Shown: positions 45,830 through 57,016 of the stretch, piece after piece
Numbering within the stretch: position 1 is the stretch's first letter
Layout of the letters: every line of letters begins with the position of its first letter
NCBI GenBank assembly: GCA_022393335.1
Contig: JAJEKB010021216.1
Coordinates: forward strand, 654,367 to 718,366
Length of the DNA stretch: 64,000 nucleotides
DNA from: Macrotrachela quadricornifera
Taxonomy: Eukaryota > Rotifera > Eurotatoria > Philodinida > Philodinidae
Reading direction: 5' to 3'
Translations under genes and position numbers: made by a program
The notes under the pieces: generated by a model
The model's input: only the letters and a program-made list of their open reading frames with translations
Told to the model about the DNA's origin: nothing
Database searches by the model: none

Positions 45830-46594
45830 ATGAAAACTTCTATTGATCCAAAAAAATGTTCAATATGTCATGAAAATTTAATAAAATATACATGTCCAAA
45901 ATGTTCATTACGTACATGTTCATTATCTTGTTGTCTTATTCATAAAAAAACATTAAATTGTAATGGACAACGTGATAAAACATCATTTAAATCATTAAAT
46001 AAAATGAATGATCTTGATCTTTTATCGGATTATCGTTTTTTAGAAGAAATTAATCGTGAAATCGAAACAAGTAAACGTGATAAATTCTCAAATAAAATGA
46101 AATCATTTAATGATATAACATATTATCAAAAATTAATACAAAATAAATTAAAAAATCTTTCATCTATACAAATACTTTATTTACCAAAATTTTCAACAAA
46201 ACATAAACAAAATAAAATGTGGTTTGATAAAAAATCTAATGAAATTTTTTGGCATATTGAATGTCAATTTTTTAATGATTCATTTTATATATGGACATTA
46301 ACACATATACCAACAAATGATGTAACATTATCAAATATATTGAAAAAATTTTATGATTATTCACAAGAAAATAATTTAAAATTAAAAAATTTTTCAAATC
46401 AAGAACAAATTTGTGTTTATATTGAAAATTTTGGTCAAAAACGTAAACAATATGGCAAATATGAAAAACGTTCATTTAATACAATTAATGATTTATTACA
46501 TGAAAGAATATTTATTGAATATCCTATATTATATATATCATTAATTAATGATGAATATCATATGAAAGAATATTTATTAAAAAACAAAAATTAA
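45830..46594 (+). CDS. ZNHIT6: box C/D snoRNA assembly factor, HIT zinc finger (BCD1/ZNHIT6)
   Basis: A single exon of 254 codons. Residues 10-44 are a canonical HIT zinc finger: C10-x2-C13, C22-x2-C25, C30-x3-C34, H38 and C44. The family hallmark CNGxRDKTxF follows (CNGQRDKTSF), then LLSDYRFLEE, characteristic of BCD1. In other eukaryotes BCD1/ZNHIT6 is needed for box C/D snoRNP assembly in the nucleus. At 254 residues it is shorter than the vertebrate protein but keeps the core. The ATG sits directly behind a splice acceptor (ATTTTTTAG), fitting a cis-spliced leader exon or spliced-leader addition. Codons are almost all A/T-ending. AGPAT starts 26 bp downstream on the same strand. Confidence 0.9.
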   Translation: MKTSIDPKKCSICHENLIKYTCPKCSLRTCSLSCCLIHKKTLNCNGQRDKTSFKSLNKMNDLDLLSDYRFLEEINREIETSKRDKFSNKMKSFNDITYYQKLIQNKLKNLSSIQILYLPKFSTKHKQNKMWFDKKSNEIFWHIECQFFNDSFYIWTLTHIPTNDVTLSNILKKFYDYSQENNLKLKNFSNQEQICVYIENFGQKRKQYGKYEKRSFNTINDLLHERIFIEYPILYISLINDEYHMKEYLLKNKN

Positions 46595-46620
46595 TTAATT
46601 CTTTGTTATTGTTTCAGATA
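46595..46620 (+). promoter_or_regulatory. intercistronic 3' splice acceptor, candidate trans-splice site
   Basis: The 26 bp between the ZNHIT6 stop and the AGPAT ATG contain a pyrimidine-rich tract ending in TTTCAG (46612-46617). There is no room for a polyadenylation signal, terminator and promoter, so the two genes are probably one transcript resolved by trans-splicing. Confidence 0.6.
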
Positions 46621-48966
46621 ATGAGAATATATGATGAATTCAAATCATCGTTTATTACCATTGCTTTTCTTGGTTATATTTTTTTAGTTAGTGGTTTAAT
46701 TATTAATTTTTTACAATTATGTTCCTGCATAATATGGCTATTTAATAAAGAATTATATAGAAAAATAAATTGTTATTTAGCATTGGGTATTTGGAGTCGT
46801 AAGTATTCTTATTATTAAAAATTATACAGTCATTGATTCAGAAAGATTAACCAGTGAGATAAATTAATTAGTCACGTTTTGCATTTCAGTTTTCAATTAC
46901 TGAATGTCTTGTAATAAACTACAAGACGCAATGTGAAAAGTTCTTCAGTTATGCTGTACAATAGGTAAAATTCAAAATAACTAATTTTTGACACTATGGG
47001 CTTTCTTTTCTTATCGCTTTGGTTACATATTGATTGATCTATATTCTCTATTAATAAGTGCTTTCGATACGCTTCATTAATCATAGTAATATGAAAATAG
47101 ATTCATGATGTATTCATAAATTATCGTTGTTACAAGGTCATAAATTCATCACTCAGAGTTTTGTCTACTTCAAAAATCAAATCTTGATGCATATTTTCAT
47201 ATAACTACAATAGCTAATACATTATTTTTATCATTGAAGATAATTTCATTTGATTTCTTACAAACAATAATATACAACACGATTGAAATAAATAGTTTGC
47301 AAATATTTTCATTTCTCAATGTTTTTTTTTTCTAATACACTCGAGAGATATGACAAAAATTTTCTTCATTATAATAAATGAAATTACATCGTGTTAATCC
47401 CTTGAAAATTACGCTGACAGCTTTTGTTAGGAATATAGTATTGTATCGCATAATAGCAATTGAGGATTATTCATCCGCTTGATTTAGATCTATAGTTAGA
47501 CTCAATTAATGTTATTCTGTTGAATTATATATATTTCTTTTTCTTAGTTTTAGAAGATAATCAAAATATTTTTACCATGTGATCTTTTAAGTAAAGATCA
47601 CCTTTTAAAATCAATTGTCATTGTATAGTAAGAATTGACTAAATATTTTCTCGATTAATCGATAGATAAATATTTGTTTAAAATACAATTCTAAACAGTT
47701 TAACTAAAGGAAAAAAAAATATTTTATGAAGATCCTATATATATATTGTTTTTTAAATAGAATTTACATTCTTGGCACAATGGTGGTCAAAAAGTGATTG
47801 TGTATTATATATAAATCCTGATGATCTTGACAAAGTTCACAATGAACATGCAATTGTTATGTAAATAAATTAATTTAAAAAACAAATATAATATTTTAAA
47901 ATAAATTTAGTATGAACCATAAATATGATATTGATTGGCTTGCTGGTTGGATTATTTGTCAACGCATGGGTATAATGCAAGGATCAAAAATAGTTGGTAA
48001 ACAATCACTTAAATTATTACCTATTGTTGGTTGGTGTTGGATATTTACAGAATCAATTTTTTTACGACGTGTATGGGATACTGATCGTGAAACATTAATT
48101 AAAGATTTACGAAAAGTACTTGCTAATTATCCAAAAAATTATTTTTTTAATGTAAAAGAAAGAAACATTTTTTTTATAATATTATTTTTATTTTTACTTT
48201 TTCTTTAGTTTTTACTCTTCTGTGAAGGTACAAGATTTACGGAGAAAAAACGATTAGAAAGTATGAAATATGCACAAGAAAAAGGTTTACCAGAACTTAA
48301 ACATCATATATTACCTCGTACAAAAGGTTTTACTTTATTAATACAAGGAGCTGAAGATCGAAGTAAAATAAATAAAAACAAAAAATTTCCTTTTTTAATA
48401 AATTTAAAATTAATTTTATTTTTATTAGTTACTGGTATATATGATTTAACTGTTGGTTTTAAAAAGAGTGGAGCAGAACCAACACTTCTTAGTATATTAA
48501 AAGGTCGTTCTTGTGAAGCAGAAATGTTTATTAGACGTATTTCAATATCGGATATTCCAAAAGATACAGAAGGATGTAATAATTGGGTTCATAAATTATA
48601 TCAAGAAAAAGATGAAATATTTGATTATTTTGTTCAACATGATACATATGAAGGTAATGGTTTAAAACGTATTGAAATTCCACGTAATATTTATGATTTA
48701 TTAATTCAAATTATATGGATAATTATTATTGGAATACCTTCAATAATTTATTTTTTTAAATTTCTTTTGACAAGTTCCCTTATTGCTCAATTAATAGTTG
48801 TTATTGTTATTATTCTTGGTAAATAAATCAATAAAATTAATTTATATAATAAAAAAAATTAATATTTTTTTTTGTTTTTGTAGCAACAATTGGTGTTCGA
48901 GCTATGATTGCTATGACAGAAATTGAACGTGGTTCACATTATGGTGCAGCACAAAAAGAAAAATAA
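46621..48966 (+). CDS. AGPAT: 1-acyl-sn-glycerol-3-phosphate acyltransferase, AGPAT3/4/5-like
   Basis: Six exons: 46621-46798, 47761-47860, 47911-48151, 48209-48362, 48429-48818 and 48884-48966. All are GT-AG and close in phase to 381 residues, the usual length of AGPAT3/4. The enzyme transfers an acyl chain from acyl-CoA to lysophosphatidic acid in ER-type membranes. The motifs are present in order: NHxxxxD (N95-H96 to D101, NHKYDIDW), the FTESIFLRR block, EGTR (E179-R182, FCEGTRFTEKK) and LPRTKGF. An N-terminal hydrophobic segment and a C-terminal membrane hairpin (LLIQIIWIIIIGIPSIIYFF) anchor it. Intron 1 is 962 bp, far longer than the other introns (44-66 bp), and may hold regulatory sequence. 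It probably shares a transcript with ZNHIT6. Confidence 0.95.
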
Positions 48967-50149
48967 TTTATATGTGATATTTAATATATATATATACATA
49001 TATAAAATGATAGCTGGCTATCAAGAATTGAACATAATATGATTTTTTTAAAAGATATTTTATTGGTTGAGCTAATCAAAATGAATGAATGTGTGTGTGT
49101 GTGTAGCTTTTTTAATTATAGGAATGATTTTGTACGTCCGTTTAATTTTTGTTTTTTTTTTGGTTTTTGAGAGAATAAATCAATATTAATAGGCGAGTTT
49201 TTATATGACCTATGACAAGAAACACAACGTTATTAATTTATATATATGCATATTATGTGTTTTTTGTTTTTTTTTATTTATAGTGTTTGCATGATGATGT
49301 GAATAGTATTTTCAACTGATGGAATTCAATTATTATTAAATTATTTTATTATGGATTGGTATGTATTATTATTATTATTACAATGTATATTGTTTTAAAC
49401 GAGTAAGTCGAAAGTTTTTATTCATTTCGGTCTCTTTGAAAGCACTTCAGCACTTTTTTTAAATACGAAATCATACTAACACACGTGTATATCGATATAT
49501 CTGATAAATTATATAATCACAAAAAAAAATTCAAGTAATAAATAACACTTATGTGCACCAATTCTTTTTCTATTGTATTTATCTATACCATATTATATCA
49601 GTAATAAACAATAAAAATAGTTAGTAATCAACTTGTATAGAAATTTCTACTGATTGATTATTTCAAAATTGTAAAGATTTTATTGTTTGCTCTTTTTTTA
49701 TTTCTTAGTACCAGATGGTGCCATTCTGTGTAATCTATATTCGATTTTTGACTCATGAAGACTCAAAAAACTTTTTTTGAGAATGAAAACTGAAGAACCT
49801 GACTTTAACATTTTGAAAAAGTATAAAAATCTCATTCTGCCCTGAAACAGTAGAATAGGTACGATGATCTTGCATCTCTATTTCGTACATTACTTAAACG
49901 ATCTAGATATAAAGGTTAATTTTATAGACAAATCCTTTTTTTTATAGAATGATAAATATTTCATTGATTTTCTTATTTAGAATTAATAATCATTTTACTC
50001 AAAATCGTATGTACAATAATGTTAATGTATGATAGATTTTGCTTTTTTTTAAATAGATAAATACTTTATTTTTGTCTTATGATATAGATGTTTTAGTAAA
50101 TAAAATTTTTTTTTAGATTTTTTTTATATTTAAAAGTTTTCAATTAAAA
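48967..50149. other. AT-rich spacer with short GT repeat
   Basis: No gene seen. A GTGTGTGTGTGTGT run lies at about 49090-49104 and TA runs at about 48985-49004. The AGPAT 3' end and the next gene's promoter should lie here. Confidence 0.35.
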
Positions 50150-50271
50150 ATGTTTTCTCCAGCTGAAGATTTTGTTGAAACGGGTGATTCACCAAGTCCA
50201 TTTTATCTTGTAATGATGTTTATATTAACACCACTTATGGTTAGTCGACGAGTTAAAAGAAGTGCAGCATT
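50150..50271 (+). CDS. 5' fragment of a small membrane protein, cut by an assembly gap
   Basis: The frame opens at an ATG and runs 41 codons into the 400-N gap: an acidic start (MFSPAEDFVETGD), a hydrophobic segment (FYLVMMFILTPLM), then a basic flank (RRVKR). The AT-ending codons match the surrounding conserved genes. An acceptor-like TTTTTTTTAG lies about 30 bp upstream. The family cannot be told from this piece. Any coding sequence drawn through the gap is not real evidence. Confidence 0.45.
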
Positions 50272-50671
50272 NNNNNNNNNNNNNNNNNNNNNNNNNNNNN
50301 NNNNNNNNNNNNNNNNNNNNNNNNNNNNNNNNNNNNNNNNNNNNNNNNNNNNNNNNNNNNNNNNNNNNNNNNNNNNNNNNNNNNNNNNNNNNNNNNNNNN
50401 NNNNNNNNNNNNNNNNNNNNNNNNNNNNNNNNNNNNNNNNNNNNNNNNNNNNNNNNNNNNNNNNNNNNNNNNNNNNNNNNNNNNNNNNNNNNNNNNNNNN
50501 NNNNNNNNNNNNNNNNNNNNNNNNNNNNNNNNNNNNNNNNNNNNNNNNNNNNNNNNNNNNNNNNNNNNNNNNNNNNNNNNNNNNNNNNNNNNNNNNNNNN
50601 NNNNNNNNNNNNNNNNNNNNNNNNNNNNNNNNNNNNNNNNNNNNNNNNNNNNNNNNNNNNNNNNNNNNNNN
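50272..50671. other. assembly gap of 400 N
   Basis: Four hundred N characters. The rest of the 50150 gene is probably lost in the gap; nothing recognisable resumes at 50672. Confidence 0.99.
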
Positions 50672-51930
50672 GTTTTTAATTACTATATATTAATGTTGTA
50701 TGTCACAGTTTGCTTGTTTGTTTTTTTTTTTATTTATATATACATATATGATGTGGTCCCATTGAATTGGTTTATGAAGATAAAAAAAAATAAAATGATT
50801 GGATATGTTCGATAAAATGCATCTTGTTTCGCTTAAATACTCAATTAAAATGTAGAATAAATGAAAAGCTAATATCAATGCATTACCTTCATTACACTAA
50901 CTAAACATAACGATCATTTGTATATTGTATACAGCAGAATCACACTATTTGAAAATCTATTTTCGAATACGTAACAAATTTCTTAATTCTAAATCGGATA
51001 AGATAAATATAAAATAGAATTAAGTTTTTTCTTTTAATATATATACATATATTGATCATAAAAAGCCATTCGATATATACATTCTAATTTTTTCAATATT
51101 TAACTAATTGATGATCTAAAGCGATTGTTAAAAAAAACAACAACTTTCAATCATATCTCATTTGCTTTTATTTTGTTTTTTTTGTTCATTCTTTTGATGA
51201 ATAGAGAATATTTTTTAGATTAATTTTTATCTTTGAGAAATAAATAAAATACCGTAATTCGTATATAGACAATGATAAGATAAAAATCATCTTTGTTTTT
51301 TTTTTCATTAAAAATTGATACAAATTCTAAAAGATTGATTTTGTTAGATCTTTATAAATTTTTGAATCTTTTCAAAAGAAGAAATTCTCTCTCTCTCTTT
51401 CGTTTATTGATAAACGAATGATTCGTCATTAAAATATTTTTTTCACCAATTATTATATGACGAAGAGAAAAAAAGAAAAAGAATATTATATTCATTTGAC
51501 TATCTATATCATTTTCAATTCTATATGTATAAGAAGCAAAGCGCAACTAATCAACAACAACAACAAATTATTCCGAAAACAACATCTCAGGTTAGAAACT
51601 AATTAACTATCTAAAATATTTTGTATTTTCAAATATACAGATGTTACAAACAAAAAAGTTTAAAGATACATGTATCTTTTTTTTTAAAAAAATTGTAATC
51701 TAAATATAAATTTTGATTATGTCAATATTTTAATTGGTTAATGGATTAAGACAATTTGAAATATAGAGAAAAATGAAAACATCCATTACCAATCTTATGT
51801 CATTCATATTATTTTTTTTCCCTGTGTGAAATACACGCGTCAATTACATCATTGATTATTTCTAGATCCCTATTGTTTTAAAAAATTATTTTGCAAAAAA
51901 GAAAAATTTTTTATTTTATAGAATTTTACG
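50672..51930. other. AT-rich spacer, no gene seen
   Basis: About 1.2 kb without coding character. A pyrimidine tract ending in TTATAG lies 10 bp before the next start codon. Confidence 0.35.
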
Positions 51931-52363
51931 ATGGGAAAACATACTCGATATTATTCTCATCAATCAAAAATACGAGAACCTACATTCTATTTATTTCAAC
52001 ATTTAAATACTACTAATCGTTATAGAACATTTCGACCACTTGCTACTTCAACTCCATATGATATTGAACAAAATTCATCAAGTAAATTTTTTTTTTATTA
52101 TAATTCTAATTAATAAATTTTTATTTATTTTAGATTCAATTATACGACATCAACGAATATTATTAACACCACCAATTTATTCTAGTACACCAAAACCAAT
52201 ACGTCATCAACCTATAATATCATCTGTTAAAAGAAAAATACCAATTGTTATTTCACAACGTCGTTTACAATTTACAAAAAATTCTCAATCATTTATATGG
52301 TATTCAAATCCTAATGAAAATAAAAAACTGACTATTAAAAATTTTAAAATATGGCTTTTGTAA
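51931..52363 (+). CDS. small basic protein of unknown function
   Basis: Two exons, 51931-52081 and 52134-52363, joined across a 52-bp intron (GTAAAT donor, TTTTAG acceptor) in phase 1, give 126 residues. It is rich in Arg, Lys, Tyr, Ser and Pro (MGKHTRYYSHQSKIREP, IIRHQRILLTPPIYSS, and KRKIPIVISQRRLQF) and ends near NFKIWLL. No domain, signal peptide or TM segment is apparent, so disorder is likely. A splice acceptor (TTTATAG) 9 bp before the ATG resembles the leader acceptors of neighbouring genes. I do not recognise it. Confidence 0.65.
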
Positions 52364-52749
52364 AAATAAATAGTTTCTTCGTTTCTTTTTTTATTCTTAA
52401 GACTCAATATAGCGAATATAATAATAATAAAAAAAAAACACAGTTGGATATCATAATAAATCAAGCATAAAAACACGAGATGATACGTATAGGCGTCATT
52501 CATGTACAAAAAGACAAATTGATTGATTCTTTTCCTTTTTTTTTTTAAATGATGATTCAAGTGGATATAACTATCTAGTAGAAGATAAGTATGTCGGTAT
52601 CATGCCGATTGAAATAGACCGAAATAATTTGAAATAATATTATTTTTTTATTTTCGATTATCATAGTTACAAAAACAAAATAAATAAATCAGGCGGTTTA
52701 TAACGAAATTTTGTATCTTCCAATTTTTCCCTTTGGAAGGAGTGAGTTA

Positions 52750-52750
52750 A

Positions 52751-52781
<31 letters not shown>

Positions 52782-52789
52782 TAAATAAA
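52750..52789. repeat. AT dinucleotide plus AAAT microsatellite
   Basis: A run of about ten AT units passes directly into about five AAAT units, in the 5' flank of the ankyrin/SOCS-box gene. Confidence 0.9.
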
Positions 52790-52953
52790 CTTCATCTTAA
52801 ATACCATCATTAAAAATTTCATCAACGATATACATTATATTTATATTTTCTCCTCTAATAATATAATAAATTTTATGTTAATTCATTTCCTATTATTTAT
52901 TATTTTTCGATAACGATTAATCGATTGTCTTATTTTAAACAAAAAAAAAAAGA

Positions 52954-54666
52954 ATGAAACTTATCTACGAAACAGATATGGATATATTACCATGGACATT
53001 TATGTCACGAAATGTACATGATGCATGTACACAAGGTCGAACAATGGAAATTATACAAATGATTCGTGAAGGTGCTGATATAAATGATTCAGATGAAATT
53101 GGTAATACACCATTATGGCTTGCTTATATAAATGGACATTTAGATACAGTATTTGCATTACTTGAATTAAATATTGATATTAATAAACGTACTGGTTCAA
53201 TATTATCATCAGATTTTCATCGAGCATGTGGATGGGCTGATGAAATATTTATTGATATATTATGTAATTATAATGCAAATATAAATCTTACTGATCGTAT
53301 ATAAATATTTAATTAAATAAATTATTAGTTGTTTTTGTTTTTTTAAGGTTTTGGTAAAACACCCTTAATTTATGCTATTGAATATCGAACATTATTATAT
53401 GAAACAATGGAAGAAGATATAATTCATTTATTAATTACTAAAGGTGCTAATATAAATCATGTTGATATGTCAGGTTTAACACCATTATTTTATGCTATTT
53501 ATCGTGGTGTATCATCAATAGTAAAAATTTTATTAAATAATAATGCTGATTATAAATTTGAAAATTTTCTTGGTTATTCACCATTTCGTTATGCACTTGG
53601 TTGTCTTTCATATTCTAATCCAAATGATGGAAATATATATATTGAACGTTTAAATATTGTTGAAATTTTACTTGAAAAATTTCAATTAAATCAAATTGAA
53701 CTTAAACAAGCTATTATTGGTTATATGCCAACAGTACCATATTTATTTCCATTATTTGATTTTATTTTTTATTCTCGAATTAAAAATCAATATTATTTAG
53801 AAGATATTGCATGGAATATATATGAAGAAACAATATGGCCATGTGATATAACATATGGAAATTTACTTATAGCACAAAATATAATTATATTTAATCATAA
53901 TATTGAACATATTATTTATTTTATCCAACGAATGTATATTGAGAATTATAAACAATTAATAAGTTTTTATTTACAAAGAATTATTAAAGATAAAGAATCA
54001 ATAAATCGATTTATTTTATTACTTTATTGTTCATTTATTGAAATGGGTGGAAATTAGTAAGAAAATAAAGATTTTGTTATTTTTTTTTTATATAAAAGTT
54101 TAATAAAAAAATATTTGAAATAATTAGCTTTGTTTATGAAATGTAAGTTAAAAATCTGAGATTTGTACATTAGCAATCGAGTATAAGGCTCGTCAAATTG
54201 GTTTGAATTCTACAGAGAGTTCATTATAAATTTTCAGTAATACTTTTAAATGAATTTAAAAAATCTAATATATGTATTTAGTTCATATATTGAAATGTTG
54301 AAATATTTACTTGAAAAACAACGAATTTATTTATTTAAACAACATCGAGAAATAATAAAAACAATATTAATATTATGTCAACAAGCACCAATTCGTCTTA
54401 TAGGTTTATGTCGTCAAAAAATTCGTCAATATATTAAATCATCAATTGATCGACGAATTTTATTTGGTTATATTTTATCAAAAAATCTTCAAGAATATTT
54501 AATTATTAATGAATTAACATCATTTATTATATCACCGACTACTAAACAATTATATTTATTAATTGAACAAACAATTTCTTCATTAAAAATATCAATAATT
54601 AATTCAAATTCAATTTTATCAAATAAAAGTAATTCAATATCATCATTTAATGAACTCTGTTCGTAA
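52954..54666 (+). CDS. ankyrin-repeat and SOCS-box (ASB-type) protein
   Basis: Three exons, 52954-53296, 53348-54056 and 54282-54666, close in phase to 478 residues (introns of 51 and 225 bp). At least four ankyrin units lie in the N-terminal half (VHDACTQGRTMEIIQMI, GNTPLWLAYINGHLDTV, KTPLIYAIEYRTLL, GLTPLFYAIYRGVSSIV). Exon 3 supplies a SOCS box: APIRLIGLCRQKIRQYI then LSKNLQEYLI, matching the LCRxxIR core and the conserved Leu-Tyr-Leu end. ASB proteins are substrate receptors of cullin-5 ubiquitin ligases, with the ankyrins binding the substrate. Without exon 3 the gene would end at 54056 with no SOCS box. A perfect GTAAGT at the stop leaves a further 3' exon possible, though FAM177 begins its antisense coding 77 bp on. 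Confidence 0.85.
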
Positions 54667-54742
54667 GTTTTATTTTAATAATCGATTACAAAAAAAAAGA
54701 AATTTTTTTTTCTAAATAAAAACATATGAAAAAAAAAACATT

Positions 54743-55815
54743 TTATTTATTGCCAGAAAATTCATTATTTATTTCAATTGTAGATATATTTACAGATTGA
54801 GGTGGAATAGTGACCTATTAGAAATAAAAAAAGAAAAGCAAAGCAAAATGAAAATTTTTCTATAATAAAGCTTTTGTTTATTTTTCTGTGAAATTTAGCT
54901 TCCAATATCCAATATCATGCAAAGATTAGATTTTAAGAAAGTGCAAAACGTTAGAAAAATATCAGATAACCCAACCTACTTATTTATCTCTAAAATATAT
55001 GAATTTTTCGATATCTAGATCATTGAATTTTTTTTGTTTTTATAACTTACGATGGAATTAAGAACATGTTTAGTATGATCAATATCTTGAAATGCTGTTC
55101 GCCATGCTTCTCGTTCCTATTAATTAAATAAAATATTATGAAAAAAAATATTCAGATTAAAAATAAATCTACCTCTTCATCCATACGTTCATATTCTTGT
55201 ATTTCAGCATAATATTTTGGTTTTGTTATTCCAAAAAACCAAGCTAATTTTTCTCCAGCTGCATCACATACTTCATAACTTTTTTTTGCTGATCGTTTTA
55301 CATAATACCACATCCATGGAAACCATTGAAGTTGAGTCTAGTCAAAATAAATTCATTCATACTTATGAATGGATCTTCATAACTATCAAATCGTTTTTCA
55401 GTTGGGAGTATGGACATAATGTATATCCTAATGAGCTATGAGCATCCTGAAAAAGATTTGTTCTAGTTTTTAATAGAGAGTTGTGAACTTCGGAAAAATT
55501 AAGTTTTCAATTTTGATTCGAAATTTTGCACATAGGCAGATTTCAATCAGAATAGTTTACTGTGAAAGTTTCTATCTTAAGATATGGCTATGGTAAAATC
55601 ATGCTTTTACATTCCTTATACGTTTTTATTTTAGACAAGGAGTTATTATTAAAGAGAATCTTTCATGAGATTTCTAAACTCACTGGATCAATTTGTTCTT
55701 CAACAGTTGGTATTGGCTGTTGTTCTTCAAATTCACTATCATCGCTTTCACTATCATCATTATTTTTATCTAATGTTGATAATCGAATATCAACTATATT
55801 ATTATTATTAGTCAT
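54743..55815 (-). CDS. FAM177A1: FAM177 family protein
   Basis: Four exons on the minus strand, 55684-55815, 55173-55337, 55051-55116 and 54743-54814, each a multiple of three and all in phase 0, give 144 residues. An acidic N-terminus (DDSESDDSEFEEQQ) leads to a core of family identity: DPTQLQWFPWMWYYVKRSA, then CDAAGEKLAWFFGITKPKY and EIQEYERM. This corresponds to the DPTKLTWGP(x)LWFYM / GEK / GI(x)xPKYQYAIDEY signature of FAM177A1. In vertebrates FAM177A1 is a Golgi/ER-associated protein of poorly known role. The ATG directly follows an AG (TTATTTAAG) and lies 126 bp downstream of the FAM8A1 stop on the same strand. It converges on the ASB-type gene, ending 76 bp from it. Confidence 0.88.
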
Positions 55816-55941
55816 CTTAAATAATAAAAGTCAAATAAATTTATTGAGAAAATATGAAATAATTTTTCGCAATGTTTTCTTTTATTATTTAAAAAAAAAA
55901 TTTCACCACTGTAATAGGAATAGATAAACATTGATTTAAAT

Positions 55942-57016
55942 TTACTCTCTTGGTTCAAGTTCAACAACAACAGTATTAGCAGCCATATCATAACTTGTTT
56001 GTCGATTTTGTGATGTTAATAAAGCAACAACAACAGCTGGAAATAAAAATGTTGCCATAAGAGTTTTAAATGATGAACGAGTTAATGCTCTAACATTTAA
56101 AATAATAAATATGAATTTGTTTTTATAAAAATAATTCTTACGCTCCACTATTAAGCATTGTACCAGGTTCAATAGTAACATCACCATTTTCTTGTATTTG
56201 AAGATGATCACATTTAAGTACACGTAAACGAAATAAACGTTTACCTGGTGTTGCACCATAACGTGCAAGACAAAAACTCTAAGAAAAAATATAATTTTAC
56301 TATTAAAAAAAAAACAAAAAACTAATATTAACTTCAAATGCAATGCTTGCTATTATATATCCAAGTTCAACACAAACAAGTTCAAGTGGAAATGATAATG
56401 TTTCTTCATAAAGTAAACTTGAAACCATATAATTAATTGTAAGACGATTTGCATCAATTATATGCAAATAATTTGCAAGTATAAAGATAACTAAAATTCT
56501 TTCCAAAAAAAAAAAGAAATAAATTAGAAATTAAAAATAAGATGTATATATGTACTTAAATGCATGCAAAAGAATAAAATCGATTGATTCAGCTAGAAAA
56601 CGACGCCAAACTGGTGCAACTTTTAGACGTGCTAGAAAAAAATAAAAGAAAATTTTCTTTTTATTATTTATAAGAAATAAAACAAAAAAGAAAATTTCTT
56701 TTAACCATTTCGAATTTCTTCTAAAGGATCATAAGGTTGTGGACGAATTGTTCCTGCCGTTAATGCAAGAAGATTTGCATTTGTAAGAACAGGTATTTGT
56801 TGTACAAATGAATTTATCATCATCATACTAAACAAAATAATATTTCAAATTATCATTTTAAATATATGTATATAATTATATTTACTTATAATAATTAACA
56901 CAACTAGTATTCCATACATAATATGCTTCTTGCCATTTTGCTATCATTTTAGAATATTCATCAACTGTCATCTCGCGTGGTTTGTTCTCGACAGATGCTC
57001 TTGAATCAATACTCAT
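55942..57016 (-). CDS. FAM8A1: FAM8A1-like RDD-domain membrane protein
   Basis: Six exons on the minus strand, 56886-57016, 56706-56827, 56556-56631, 56333-56498, 56142-56278 and 55942-56089, close in phase to 259 residues. The N-terminus has EYSKMIAKWQEAYYVWN. The rest is an RDD domain: VAPVWRRFLAESIDFILL with the R...D pattern in the first TM helix, a second hydrophobic helix, LARYGATPGKRLFRLRVL, and a third membrane helix (LMATFLFPAVVVALL). It ends DMAANTVVVELEPRE. In mammals FAM8A1 is an ER membrane cofactor that organises the HRD1 complex in ER-associated degradation. The acceptor of exon 4 (TTGGAAAG) is weak but phase demands it. The protein lacks the long N-terminal extension of human FAM8A1. 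Confidence 0.9.

Noticed and set aside
50262..50815. Long ORFs across the 400-N gap
   Set aside because: The gap supplies most codons. Only the 41 codons before the gap have coding character.
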